From positions 41,126,113-41,190,112 of the forward strand of contig CM047810.1 in the NCBI GenBank assembly GCA_026214975.1: a stretch of DNA of 64,000 nucleotides, written 5' to 3'. Shown here piece after piece: positions 11,796-23,128 of this stretch (position 1 is the stretch's first letter; the number at the start of each line of letters is the position of its first letter). Under the pieces are notes generated by a model. That model made no database searches. It was not told where the DNA came from and saw only the letters and a program-made list of their open reading frames with translations. This DNA is from Gentiana macrophylla. Taxonomy: Eukaryota > Streptophyta > Magnoliopsida > Gentianales > Gentianaceae. The position numbers and the translations under genes are program-made.

Positions 11796-12758
11796 ATGAA
11801 GAATACATCATTCTTCATTTCTCTCATCCTGTTTATCTCTTTCTCATTTGCAGTCTCTGCCAAGAAACAAAAATGCAATCCCCAAGACCTCAAAACCATT
11901 GAAAAAATCAATGTTGCTCATGGCGTTAAGAATCCTTCCGGATCTGTTGAATGCGACAAAGTTCCTCCTTACCGGGTCATTGAACTTAATTTCATTGATG
12001 ACCCCAACATCTCCGGCCACATTCCGGCTGACATCGGCGACCTCTCCTCTCTCCAAGTTATTAAGTATTATAACCTACCCAAGCTTACTGGAAACATCCC
12101 AACTTCCATTACCAAGCTCTCACAACTTCAATTTTTACAAATCACCCACACCAGTGTGTCCGGCCAGATTCCTGCTTTTCTTGGAAAGCTTCCGAGCCTC
12201 AAAATTTTAGATTTATCGTTCAATGCCTTTTCGGGTTCGATCCCACCTGAGCTTTCTCAGTCACCAAAGTTGGTATCACTTATTCTTGAAAGAAACAAGC
12301 TTACCGGGATCATACCGGAATCTTTCGGACACATTCAGAGAAGATTCAAATTTCTTTTGCTGTCCCGCAACTCTCTTACAGGAACAATTCCGAAATCCTT
12401 GGGCAATTTGAATCTGCAGAATATTGAATTGGCCCAGAATAATTTTATTGGCGATGCATCGTTCTTATTTGGCAAGAAAAAGACAACCCAATATTTGTAT
12501 TTACAAGAGAACAATTTCAGCTTCGATTTGTCAAAGGTGGAGTTCCCACCTCTTTTATTGGAGGTGAACTTGAGCCACAACAACATTTTCGGTAGCCTCC
12601 CGCAGCAGCTAACAGAATTGTCTTTTTTGCAATTCGATGTGAGTTATAATAGGCTCTGTGGTGCGATTCCAAAAGGGGGGCAACTTCAGTCATTTGGAAT
12701 TAAATCCTATTTTCACAATAACTGTCTGTGTGGTTCTCCGTTGCATGCTTGCAAGTGA
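11796..12758 (+). CDS. Polygalacturonase-inhibitor-like LRR protein (PGIP family)
   Basis: A single-exon gene of 320 residues. Residues 1-22 form a signal peptide (hydrophobic, ending FAVSA), so the product is secreted to the cell wall. A short N-terminal cap (C27, C53) is followed from about residue 60 by roughly ten plant-type extracellular leucine-rich repeats (for example SGQIPAFLGKLPSLKILDLS, LTGIIPESFGH). The C-terminal cap has C288, C310, C312 and C319, ending SPLHACK. Known PGIPs (about 330 residues) bind fungal or insect pectin-degrading polygalacturonases on the concave LRR face. SKVEFP, NRLCGAIP and SYFHNNCLCG-type phrases match the family well. Unusual: the N-terminal cap lacks the double-Cys/Trp segment usual between the first and last cap cysteines, leaving two cysteines instead of four, and some repeats diverge (KYYNLPKLTGNIP). 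The start is the first ATG after the TATA box. It is clearly a family member; inhibitor activity is not shown. Confidence 0.88.
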   Translation: MKNTSFFISLILFISFSFAVSAKKQKCNPQDLKTIEKINVAHGVKNPSGSVECDKVPPYRVIELNFIDDPNISGHIPADIGDLSSLQVIKYYNLPKLTGNIPTSITKLSQLQFLQITHTSVSGQIPAFLGKLPSLKILDLSFNAFSGSIPPELSQSPKLVSLILERNKLTGIIPESFGHIQRRFKFLLLSRNSLTGTIPKSLGNLNLQNIELAQNNFIGDASFLFGKKKTTQYLYLQENNFSFDLSKVEFPPLLLEVNLSHNNIFGSLPQQLTELSFLQFDVSYNRLCGAIPKGGQLQSFGIKSYFHNNCLCGSPLHACK

Positions 12759-12800
12759 GTTAAAGAAGTCTGTGTGGTTCTTTAAAGCATGCTTGTAATA
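12724..12800 (+). repeat. 45-bp tandem duplication of the PGIP-like 3' end
   Basis: 'gtctgtgtggttct...gcatgcttg' occurs at 12724-12751 (coding the last residues CLCGSPLHAC) and again at 12769-12796 just after the stop codon. The second copy is diverged and non-coding in context. It marks a small tandem duplication at the end of the gene. Confidence 0.7.
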
Positions 12801-13845
12801 AGAGTGATTTAAGAAATGCAGCTATGGCACTGCAGGTGAACTACTTTGCCTGCCATTTTAAATAATTATGCACTTCGAAAGAGTTGCTTTTTATTTTTTC
12901 TTTCAGATATATTTATCTTATGTATATTTTCTTATGAAGACAAGAAATTATATTAATATATAAAAAATACAAAAATACAAGTATAACATTGACATGCATG
13001 GGTATGAGATACAAATCATATACGTGACAATTTTTGGGCATCAATTGTGTTAAACTGATAAATAGGCCGACATAAGCCTAGTCCAGTATCAGGCCTTACA
13101 CTTGGATATTTCAGTACCACATTCTGATCGCTCTCAGAACTCGGGTATTCTTTAGAGGTCAGATCAGCAATTTAGTTCGGTATAATTCATTTCCAGCTCA
13201 TACATATTACAAATTGTACATAGTCACATACTCACATATCGCCGACTAGATGATCTGTTCATTATGGTCGCTCATGAACAAAACAGGTCGCCTCCAAGCT
13301 TCAGATGTGGTTACAACGCACTAATGGAAGATTCAACAATTGATTCCTCCATTATTTACCATAATACATGTTTTTTCACACAATTTTAATCTAATTAAGT
13401 CATGATTGTCTCACCATTTACATAATTCTGGCCATCAATCACAGGCCCAAAAGAAGGATTCTTACATTAACTCCCCAGGATGGAGGTCAATAAAAGAATA
13501 ATCATTAACATCATTCACAAAATGTTAATTGACTTGATCCCAAATGATATTGGATACGTATGCGTGTAATACGATGCAACCGTAAACCCTGAAAATCACC
13601 ATCACTTCGATAATTAGAATACTCCTAAAAGATTCAATTATCCGAAAATATACTCCGACAATTTCTAAGCATCGTCGAACACAATCGACCAAAATGATAC
13701 AAAATATAATTCTCATTCTCATATAACATTTTTAATACTGATACGGCAATATGAAAGGCATAAAAACTTAGTATACTCATTCAACCGACAATAAATTATA
13801 TTAACCAAGTTATTAACAGATGGAATATATATAGTGAAAGTATAA

Positions 13846-13846
<1 letters not shown>
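12801..13846. other. 3' flank of the PGIP-like gene, no gene seen
   Basis: Likely 3' UTR and intergenic DNA. 'taaataattatgcac' near 12858 could serve polyadenylation. No coding region with family features is seen further on. Confidence 0.45.

Positions 13847-13924
<78 letters not shown>
13847..13924. repeat. (TA)n microsatellite
   Basis: About 38 uninterrupted TA dinucleotides. The apparent minus-strand reading frame over it (an Ile-Tyr run) is an artefact of the repeat. Confidence 0.95.
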
Positions 13925-13928
<4 letters not shown>

Positions 13929-14030
13929 CACAAAGCTATTTTTGGAATGCATTATATCTTAATGATTTTCATTTAGGTTAGAGAACTTTGAGAATGTAAA
14001 AGGTTTAACTTTGAAACAATTTTCAATTAT

Positions 14031-14492
14031 AGAATATGTATATGGGGTAATGGCTGGCGGTAACGGGATCTGGCGCGGCGTTGGTTTCTTAGTGCCTCCA
14101 AGGCCCGGGCTCAGTAGCCGCTTTCTCGGTGGAGGTGATAACCTTCTTTCAGCTTACTCTTCCGCTCGGTGGTAGCGTGTGATGCGATCCCTTTGATCAT
14201 AGTCCTTATACCAGTCTTGTATGTTCGTGTCTCGAGGTTATGTTTGGCCTTCATGGGGCTTTCTTTTTTTGTCAAAGGGCTCTAGCGAGCATAATGCTTT
14301 GACAGTAGTCTAGTTAGTATCTTTGTAATTAGTTTGTTAGCCTTAGTTTCTTTTGTTTTGTGTTGTGTTTGTGTTAGTCCGGGTGGTTTCCGACTTTGCC
14401 AGGCTTTGTCCGGCTTTTTATGCTTTCACCGGCTCTTGTTTGGCTCTCCAATAAAAGCTCTCGTATTTTCGGGGAAAAAAAAGAATATGTAT
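14031..14492 (+). mobile_element. 5'-truncated LINE 3' end with target-site duplication
   Basis: AGAATATGTAT occurs at 14031-14041 and again at 14482-14492. Between them is 440 bp that ends in 'aataaaagctctcg' plus a short A-tail (14475-14481), the hallmark of target-primed reverse transcription. The body is GC-richer than the surroundings (for example 'ggcgcggcgttgg') and has no ORF, so it is a 3' UTR or a retroposed transcript tail. Truncated at its 5' end, it is immobile. Confidence 0.7.
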
Positions 14493-14574
14493 CGCCTTCA
14501 AAATCATTGTAGATGTACTTATGGTGTGAATAAATTCCAGAAATACTCTAGTTGGATGTTGGAGTGAAAATTAT

Positions 14575-14755
14575 CCGTTTTGATCGGTTTTTACATTTAT
14601 AAAACCAATACATTTTATGGGATGACTCTTATGGGATTTCTCTCAAATTACTCTTTTACGAGATTTCTCTCAAATTATTGCCTCCAAAGGATTTGAACCT
14701 TCAGGTCTCAGGATCCCAGGTCTAGTCAGATAAGCTAGCTAGGCCTCATCAAGAG
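14575..14755 (-). mobile_element. tRNA-derived SINE-like unit
   Basis: On the minus strand a tRNA-like head runs from about 14755 to 14680, with GGCCTAGCTAG resembling an A box and a perfect B box GGTTCAAATCC (14699-14689). It is followed by a tail containing two copies of 'aatttgagagaaatc' (14672-14630). The head cannot fold as a clean tRNA and the tail is unlike a tRNA gene, so a SINE is more likely than a functional tRNA gene. No TSD found. Confidence 0.4.
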
Positions 14756-14899
14756 GTTTAGTTCTATTTGATTCGCTATTTATTTAGTTTTCGAAAAATT
14801 TCACCCTAGTTGGATTTTGTCCCGGATCTCATTTCTCCATTTTAGCACCAATATCTGTCCTCTAAAAAATTAAAAATAATATAAATAAATAAAAATCAA

Positions 14900-15235
14900 C
14901 ACAAAAACCCGTATTGTCCACTACGTTTCAAAATGTAAATTCGTTTAAATTTTTTAGATTTTTGTCCAGAAGGACAAAATTATCAAAAAATCGGAATAGA
15001 AGGAAACTGTAATTTAATAAGGACAAAAGTAACAATTATGAAGTAACAAATATGAAGTAACAAATGTGGAATAGAGTAAATATAAAGTAACAATTGTGAA
15101 ACACAAAGTTACATTAACACGTGAAGTAACAAGTTTAAAGTAACATTTGTGATTTTTGTCCTTTATAATCATGAAAATGTTACTTTTGTCATTCCAGACC
15201 CATTTATTAATTTTTTTGTCCTTGTGGCCCTTTCT
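14900..15235. mobile_element. MITE-like element with internal 'aagtaacaa' repeats
   Basis: At least five short repeats of the form 'aagtaaca(a)' lie at 15020-15150, bounded by 'gtccagaaggacaaaat' (about 14970) and 'ttttttgtccttgtgg' (about 15215) in inverted sense. It resembles the AGAAGGACA inverted-repeat elements at 6350 and 33093. The ends are not exact. Confidence 0.35.
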
Positions 15236-15384
15236 CCCTAAATGTTTTCACACGGATTAAGAAAAAATGGTTAAATTGGTTATATGTCATTAATTTTGAC
15301 GAAAAAAAAAATTCTAAAATGACATTTTACTGTTACTCATGCAAAATAAAAGTGAGTGCGCATTTTCTATAGCGATATTAATTT

Positions 15385-16308
15385 GCAGGATTGTCTTCCC
15401 ATTGCACGGAATCTGGCAAGGAGAGGCATATGAGACAATAGGTGTCTAGCTTGCAGACAGACGGATGAGTCGGCTTGGCATGTACTGTTCCAGTGCGAGA
15501 TGGCATCCAAGGTCTAGGAATTGACTGCCAATCATGGTTTTGAGTAGGCAGTTATAGCCACCGATTTCTGGGATCTCTTCGGCCAGGCTCATCAGAGGTT
15601 GACTCAACAAGAGGTTGCGGAGTTCGTTTGGGTCATATGAAAGATCTGGAAGGCACGATTCAGCACAGTTTTCGATGGGCAACCAGTGTTTATTTCTAGG
15701 ATCTGGGCCACGGCACATACGGCATCCTAGGTGTACATGGTAGCGTGGGATTTGGCTCGTGGGGCTTTCCAGGGGTCTTCTCTGCCGGCTGACTGGGTGG
15801 CTCCGACCGAAGGGGAGGTGTAATGCTATGTAGATGCTTCGACAACAGACTCATCGTCGGGAGTTGGGATGATATTTAGGGATCACCAAGGCACCATTTT
15901 GGGGGCATACTCGTTTCATTTGGACCTTGTTGTTGAGGTGGTTCTACAGGAAATGCGAGTGATTCTCATGGCATTGGTGGAAGGGCACATGTTGGGTCAA
16001 GCAAGCCTGATAGTGGAGAGTGATAATTTGACCTGTGTGCAAATGTTACGGAGTGTGGAGGAGGACCTTTCGCCTCTCGGGTGTTTTCGTCAGGATTGTC
16101 TAGCTCAATCAACTCATTTTGTCACCTTACAGTTTTCTTTTATGCAACGGAGGGGAAATCTCCCGGTGCATTTGCTTTCTAGGTATGGTCTTTCTAGTAT
16201 GGAGTAGTCTCTTGGGGGTTCCTTCCCGTGAATGATGTTCTCTTTGTATGTTTGGCAGACTTGAATTCTTAATTCAATGCTTTAATTTGTTTTCTCAAAA
16301 AAAATAAA
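15385..16308 (+). pseudogene. LINE C-terminal fragment: zinc-binding RT domain and RNase H
   Basis: The plus strand first reads, through several stops and slips, as the zinc-binding region found at the end of plant LINE reverse transcriptases (LPIARNL...CLACRQTDESAWHVLFQC, about 15390-15510). It then reads as an RNase H-like domain, open at 15869-16207 (MIFRDHQGTILGAYS, LIVESDNLTCVQMLRS). It ends with a 3' UTR and an A-rich tail near 16300. The order zinc-binding, RNase H, tail fits a plant L1-type LINE truncated upstream. 'aaaataaaa' on both sides (about 15345 and 16303) may be a degenerate TSD. Related fragments are at 23553, 34416 and 59322. Confidence 0.7.
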
Positions 16309-16680
16309 AACAAAATTGAATGAGTATGTAATAAATGAGGATAAAATGAAAAAATGTAATAAATATTTCATAGATTTTAAATAGACTTGTAATATGAGAT
16401 AAAATCAAAAAAGTAAAAGAATTTAGTAAATACTTTTTTTTAGAGTATGTGTACGACTCTTGAATGATTTCTTTCTTTCTGCAACACACTAGAGACGTTT
16501 TTTCATGGAAAATAACAAGGGAAATGGTATGTGCACTACACATTTGTGTAGTGCACTTTCCACAACATGCTTTATTCCCATTGATTAGAATGATGTATTA
16601 TTTATTGTGATGGGTCCCAACAAAATGAATGGTGTTTATTGTGTTGTGTAGGATGTTGTAGTAAGATGAGTAGTGGATAT
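16309..16680. other. Flank between LINE and copia A, duplicated elsewhere
   Basis: No gene. 16309-16490 recurs, diverged, at 59409-59608. A 12-bp perfect inverted repeat GTGCACTACACA lies at 16531-16556 (2-nt loop) inside a small element-like patch. Confidence 0.6.
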
Positions 16681-17198
16681 TGTTATGAAACAGATGGAGA
16701 TAACTTCGGATACAAGAAATAGAAACAGATGCAATCAAACGCAAATAATCAAAGGAGATAACAAAAAACAAGATGAACACAGATTTAACGTGGAAAACCT
16801 CTCTCAAAATGAGAGAGATAAAAACCCTGGGCAGAAAAGAGATCTTTATTATTATGCACTGAGTTACAGATTTCACACACACATACAAAGCAACAACAAC
16901 TGTATTTATAGGCACAAATCCATAAACCCTAGCCGCCAGGAATATTGTCTGATCTGCCATAAATACCCTTACACGTGTCCTTCTTTTAATGACACTGTAT
17001 AGTTGTCACATAACAGAATTATCAGATGTGGGACCTCGCCAGATTCAAGACTCAAAGAGACTTCACCTCGCCAATGAAGCCTCATAGATTCCACCTCTAC
17101 CGACGCATTAATTGAATACACTTCGAAAGTCGCCCAACACACAACTGAGTCTTCAGATTGATTCCACCAAATGTAGAGTTTAAGTCACTTTACTGACA
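16681..17198 (-). repeat. 3' LTR of copia A
   Basis: 518-bp terminal repeat matching 21415-21935. The 10.5-kb tandem duplication has its proximal breakpoint inside this LTR, at CAAA 16915-16918, a few bases from the LTR TATA box. Confidence 0.85.
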
Positions 17199-17349
17199 AA
17201 TCTCCACCTTGACTTCAACTCTTACCAGAGTCAAACAGATTGCATAACCAGATGTACTTTTACTAGATGCATTCGTCAATGCCAGAGGTACTTGTACTAG
17301 ACTATCTCCACAAAGATCCACCGATCCGCCTCGTAGAGTTTCAAAAGCA

Positions 17350-20300
17350 GTTACAAGCTTTGAATATTTAGTAAGTCCAGCAAAGTGAAACTTACTCATT
17401 GAATCGGGTTTAGTGAACATGTCACAGGATTATCCTTGGTGCCGATCTTCTTCACTACAAACCTCTTCTCATTCCTCAAGAAATGATACCTGACATCAAT
17501 ATGCTTGGTTCTCTCATGATGAACCTGATCCTTGGCTAAACATATTACACTTAGACTATCACAATATATCTCAGTCTGATCCTGATGTAACCCCAAATCA
17601 CTGAGTAGCCCCTTCAACCAGATACCCTCCTTAGCTGCTTCAATAAGAGCCATGTATTCTGCTTCAGTAGTTGATAAGGCTATCAGAGTCAAGAGTAGCT
17701 TTCGGTGACCAACGCATTTCCCAATGTAAACACATAACCAGTCATTGATCTTCTAATGTCAACATCACCTGCATAATTAGCATCACGGTAGCCTGTGACC
17801 AGACCAGTATCATCTCCATAAAAGAGACCAACATTATTTGTGTACTCTCGTGTACTGAATATCCTTTTAATGACTTTCCGGTGTTCCTTTCCAGGTTGAG
17901 CCATAAACTCTCGGGCTGATCGCTCGAGCGGATCGGGCCTAGTGCAAACCATGGCATACATTAGGCTTCCAACTGCACTAGCATATGGAACTTTTGACAT
18001 ATACTCCTTCTCTCCAACTGATTGTGAAGCATAAACAGACAAATGAACATTTGATGCCATAGGAGTATCTATTGGTTTTGCAGCAGACATCCTAAACTTG
18101 GCCAATATGTTCTTCACATAACCCTGCTGAGACAAAAACAATTTCTTCTGACTCCTATCTCTCCAGATCTCCATCCCCAAGATTTTCTTGGCTGCACTCA
18201 AATCATTCATTTCAAATTCAGCACTGAGAAGGTTCTTCAGATTTTGAATATCAGACCTCCTTGCAGCAGCAATCAACATGTCATCCACATACAAGACAAG
18301 ATAGATGTGAAGATCCATCTTTCAGCAGAATGTGGTATACACAACAATCATAAGGACTTCTGTTGTAAACTCCTCGCCAAGCATAAACTCATCAAACCTT
18401 TTATACCACTGCCTTGGAGCTTGCTTCAAACCATACCATGATTTCTTCAGCTTGCAAACATAATTTTCCTTGCCAGGAACTTGAAAACCCTCAGGCTGTG
18501 TCATGTATATCTCCTTATCCACCTCACCATATAGAAAAGCAGTTTTCACATCTAATTGCTCAAGTTCCAGATCCTGCTGTGCCGCCATTAGTAACACCCT
18601 GATTGAAGTGTGTCTGACCAACGGTGAAAATATTTTATCAAAGTCAACCCCTTCCTTTTGACTGAATCCTCTTGCAACCAAACGTGCCTTATACCTGACC
18701 CCTTCTGCCTTAGTTATTCCTTCATTTTTCTTGAAAATCCATTTACAAGTCACAACTCCCTTGTCAGTAGGCTGTTTGACCAATTCCCAAGTCTGATTCT
18801 TCAACAACGACTCTATTTCATCTTTAATGGCAGCATGCCACTGAGATGCTTCTGTACATGTCACTACTTCCCTATAAGTAGTAGGTTCAGCAACCTCTAC
18901 CTCTTCTGCAACTTGGAGTGCATATCCAGCCAAATCATCATATCCATATCTCCTTGGAGGTATCCCAACATTAGATCTTCTAGGCCACGCGCCTAGACTC
19001 GGCGATCAATGTTTGTATGATGCCTCACCGAGGTCTCCAAAGAGGGTGGCTTTGGATCGATTCTCGTTCGTTATCCGGATCAAGATAGTGTTGATTTGGA
19101 TCCACCGATTGTTGCATATCAGAGACTCCACGAAGCTCCACCTGCTTCTCAACACTATCGATTCAAGATTGGTTTTGCACTCGGTGAGACCTCCCACCGA
19201 TGATTTTAACATAGAATTTTCATCAAACACAACGCCCCTGCTTGAGGATTACTCTGGACTCGGCGATGACCAAATCCTATATCCTTTCACTCCATCAAAG
19301 ATACCCCACAAACACTCCCTTCTTGGCTCTTGGCTCCAACTTCCTTCACTAACATGATAGTAAGTGTGTACTTCCAAAACCCTTAGAATCGAGTAGTCGC
19401 AGGCTTGCTCGACCACATCTCAAATGGTGTCTTGAGATTGATTCTGTGTGAGGACTCTCGTTGATTAAGTAGCAAGTTTGTCTTAATGACCTCTCGCCCA
19501 AAATCTCCTTGATAAACCAAACTTGAGAAAGCATACATCTTGCCCTCTCCAAAGAGAGTTTGATTCATCCTTTCACCTACACCATTCTGCTGAGGTGTAT
19601 TCCTTACAGATGATGATGTCCGGCAATATACCTCATTTGCACAAAATGAATCAAAATCATTCAGCGTAATTCCGCACCATTATCCGTCACGAAGCTTCTT
19701 GATTTTCTTGCCTAACCGATTCTCCACTAGTGGCCTTCCACCGCTTGAAGTTCTTGAATGCATCACTTTTGTTCTTCATCATCACCACCCAAGTCATCCT
19801 TGAATAGTCATCTATGAATGACACAAAATATCTGTGACCACCCAATGACTCAACTTTTGATGGACCCAAAGAATCTGAATGGATATAATCAAGTGATGCT
19901 TTGTGTTGTTGTGCACTTCTCACGAGAACTTACTTTATGCAATTTCCCAAACACACAATGTTCACAAAAGTCCAGATTCTTGACCTTATATCCCCAAGAA
20001 AACTCTCTTGAAGAAAGAACTCAGATACCCCTTTCACCCATGTGACCAAGTCTCATGTGCACAAATTGAGTCTCATTGAGACTAGTGAACGGTTGAGGAT
20101 GCAACAAAAAGAGTGCAGATCTGATGAGATCCTTGTAATATATACAAGGTTCCCCTCTTGATGCCTTTGAGGACTACAACTGAATCTTTGAAGACATTCA
20201 GCTGTCCACCTTCACCCTTGAAATTGAACCCCTTGCTGTCCAGTAGACTAAGAGATACCAAATTCTTGGTCATCTGTGGAACATGTCTTACATCTTTCAG

Positions 20301-21297
20301 TGTACATAATTTACCATCCTCTGTCCTTAACTTTACTAAGCCAATTCCCACAACTTTGCAAACCTTGTTGTTGGCCTTATAGATTTGACCACCATCTATC
20401 TACTCATAAGTAGAAAACCACTCCATGTTTGGACAAATATGGTAGGATGCTCCAGAATCAAGTATCCACACATCATTATGGTGTGTAGAATCTCCTGCAA
20501 CTAGAACCAGATCTCATCGTGATTGCTCAGAGAGCCAAAGGCATGTGCTGCGATACCTTCCTTCCCGCTGTTTCTTCTTCCTTGGACAATTGGACTTTCA
20601 ATGTCCCTGATCCTTACAATAATTACAGACATCAGTAGACTTAGGACCTTTGGTCCGTGACTTCTTTTTCTTCTTCTGTCCATATCATTTTCCACTATTA
20701 TCATGCTAGCTACTAGCCCAAAGAAATGATTGATCGTCTGTCCCAAAGACCTTGTGTCTAAGCTCCTGGCATGTAAGGCGGACTCACATCCTCCAAAGCC
20801 ATGTGATCCTTCCCAACTATGAAAGATCGCACAAAGTTTTCATTTGATGCCGGTAATGACACCAACATGATTAAAATGCATATTTATCTTCAATTTTAAC
20901 ATCAATATTCCTTAAATCAAGTAATACTGTGTTCAAATTGGTCAAGATGTTCCCTCAGTGGACTCCTTCATGCATCTTGATCGAACAACCTCTGTTTCAA
21001 CAACAACTTGTTGGTCAAGAATTTGGTCATATACAAAGCTTTCAAGCTTCTTCCACAACTTGGTCATGTGTGTCTTTCTCAAAGAATCTTCAGTGATAAC
21101 ATCATCGAGATAAGAACAACATGATGGTTGAATGTGCTTTTTCTTCCAGACCGCAAAATCTGGCGATCTCAGATTTTGTTTGTCGATAAAGGATTCCACA
21201 AACCCCGTTGTTTCAACAAAGGCACGATCTTGATTTGCCATGCACCAAAAGCGCTCATTCCTCAGAATTTATCGACTTTCACGTATACTGCTGACAT
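17350..21297 (-). pseudogene. Copia A gag-pol polyprotein, multiply frameshifted
   Basis: From the minus-strand start codon at 21297 the order is gag, zinc-knuckle region (about 20640), aspartic protease (DSGA about 20460), pre-integrase and integrase core (YFVSFIDDYSRMTWV, 19687-19923), reverse transcriptase, RNase H. This is the Ty1/copia order. RT is best preserved: KARLVARGFSQKEGVDF, LDVKTAFLYGE and YGLKQAPRQWYKRFD (18322-18933), then LVLYVDDMLIAA with the catalytic YVDD intact (17689-18318). RNase H has STTEAEYMAL and KHIDVRYHFLR (17396-17692). Similarity of these motifs to Tnt1 suggests the Tork lineage. Breaks occur in nearly every domain, many at CAG/CTG sites that are intact in copy B. 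Non-functional as written. Confidence 0.85.
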
Positions 21298-21414
21298 CTT
21301 TTCTTGCTAAAGATCACAACTTTATCACAGATCCTAGCACCTTGCTGAAGGTCTTGGTGAAGATGAAGTTGATCGTACAGATTGTTTTCTCTAGAACCTT
21401 GCTCTGATACCACT

Positions 21415-21935
21415 TGTTATGAAACAGATGGAGATAACTTCAGATACAAAAAATAGAAACAGATGCAATCAACGCAAATAATCAAAGGAGATAACAGAAA
21501 ACAAGATGAACACAGATTTAACGTGGAAAACCTCTCTCAAAGTGAGAGAGATAAAAAACCACGGGTAGAAAAGAGATCTTTATTATTATGCACTGAGTTA
21601 CAGATTTCACACACACAGACAATGCAACAACAACTGTATTTATATGCACAAATCCCTAAAACCTAGCCGCCAGGAATATTGTCTGATCTGTCATAAATAC
21701 CCTTACACGTATCCTCCTTTTAATGACACTGTATAGCTGTCACATAACATAATTATCAGATGTGGAACCCTGTCAGATATCAAGACTCAAGCAGACTTCA
21801 CCTCGCCGATGAAGCCTCGATGAGACTCCACCCTTTTGACGCACAGAATTGAATACACTTCTCAGCTGTCCAACACACAACTGAGTCTTCAGATTGATTC
21901 CACAAAATGTAGAGTTTTAAGTCACTTTACTGACA
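21415..21935 (-). repeat. 5' LTR of copia A
   Basis: 521-bp repeat next to the tRNA-Met-type primer site. It carries the promoter for minus-strand transcription; the TATA-like TATAAATA has decayed here to a 'tttatatgc' context near 21640. Confidence 0.85.
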
Positions 21936-22069
21936 GATTTATCACTACTCAAATAACAAACACGCATGCTGAGACCCATATGCACATAAGACCCCATTTT
22001 CATCATAGATGATGCTACGCCTACAAAGTATCCAATGTTTTTGTTCGCAAATGAAATGACAAATAAATA

Positions 22070-22333
22070 CTTCCTCCGTTTTAAAATAACTGATGCAGTT
22101 GTCAAAATTATTTGTTTCATTTTATGTGAGGCAGTTACATTTTCAATGCAGTATTTATTGTATTTTTCTTTGTTTTACTCTTATTTATTACAACATGAGA
22201 AATAAAAAACAAGGCTAAATTAATTATACTCAAGGGCTTTTTAGCCATTTCATTCTTAAAGTCAATACAATAATTTACTTTTTTAATATGTGTGCTTTTG
22301 ACAACTGCATCAGATAAATTGGAACGGAAGGAG
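22070..22333. mobile_element. Stowaway-like (Mariner) MITE, copy 1
   Basis: 264 bp bounded by TA dinucleotides (22068-22069 and 22334-22335). The left end CTTCCTCCGTTTTAAA and the inverted right end CTCCTTCCGTTCCAA match the CTCCCTCCGT signature of plant Stowaway elements. The inverted similarity extends inward to 'ctgatgcagttgtcaaaa'. Confidence 0.75.
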
Positions 22334-22883
22334 TATATCTTATTTGATTTAACTCATGTTGACAAATAACAGTCTATTGTGTTGTGGTATTTTGAATGTC
22401 AGATAAGTTATTGTATTTCCTTTATAGAAGCAGATAGTACTTTTAGACATTTAATTTTTGACAATTGATATTTGACAAACCTTACGTATTTATGCAGGTT
22501 TCTTTGAATTTATGTGTATCATCTAAAATAAATTTATATTGTTATATATATACTTTTAAATGTTTTAGCCCATTTTGACTTTTGTTTTTAGGTTAATAAT
22601 TTTTTATTTTCTACTATAGTAATATAATTTTCTTGCCGTGTATGGAAGTCTTACTATATTCTCTTTAACATATGTATGTGGATCATATTGATCGAACCAC
22701 ACACCATTCATATCGATCGAACCACATAAATTTGAAATTATGGTTTTTATTCTGTTAATTATTTGGTGTTACCGTTATTAGATGTTTTGTTTTGTTTTTT
22801 TTTTCCTGTTACCTTAAGGGCTAAAGTAAATTAACTACGTAATATATTCTACAATAGGAAGGGTTTGTGCCACTTGTGTACAT

Positions 22884-23128
22884 GGGCGGAGGTCACCACT
22901 CAAATTTCTAAAAAATAAATTGCGAAACATTGTCGTTTTGATAAAAAAAAAAAAAAAATCAATTTCGACCTATTACCCGCCCAACCCAGTTCTGACCCGG
23001 AAATTTTGACCTAATTACCTGTCAAACCTGGAAATTTCGACATAATTACTCGCCCGACCTGAAATTTTTTTACGGTTAATATATTTTTGTGACGGATGAC
23101 CCCACTGAATTTTGGCTATGGATCCGCC
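22884..23128. mobile_element. Small GGGCGGA-ended element, copy 1
   Basis: About 245 bp from GGGCGGAGGTCACC to the inverted GGATCCGCC, with repeated 'gaaattt(t)gac' phrases inside. It looks like a non-autonomous DNA element, but the inverted ends are short and no TSD is certain. Copy 2 is at 33750-33990. Confidence 0.35.

Larger units (their letters stand above)
16681..21935 (-). mobile_element. Copia A: Tork/Tnt1-like Ty1/copia retrotransposon
   Basis: Complete in outline, on the minus strand. LTRs are 16681-17198 (518 bp) and 21415-21935 (521 bp), starting TGTTATG and ending CTGACA on the plus strand. The primer site GCTCTGATACCA (21401-21412; TGGTATCAGAGC on the minus strand, tRNA-Met type) lies 2 bp inside the right LTR. 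A purine-rich tract abuts the left LTR (17199-17215). The LTR TATA box is 16910-16903 (minus). The flanks GATAT (16676-16680) and GATTT (21936-21940) differ by one base, consistent with an aged TSD. The coding region is broken. Its distal part was re-copied in the 10.5-kb tandem duplication. Confidence 0.88.

Noticed and set aside
13719..13952. Minus-strand ORF with an Ile-Tyr run
   Set aside because: Produced entirely by the (TA)n microsatellite.
14680..14755. Functional tRNA gene on the minus strand
   Set aside because: The B box is perfect but the remainder does not fold as a tRNA and a repeat-containing tail follows, so a SINE-like element is more likely.
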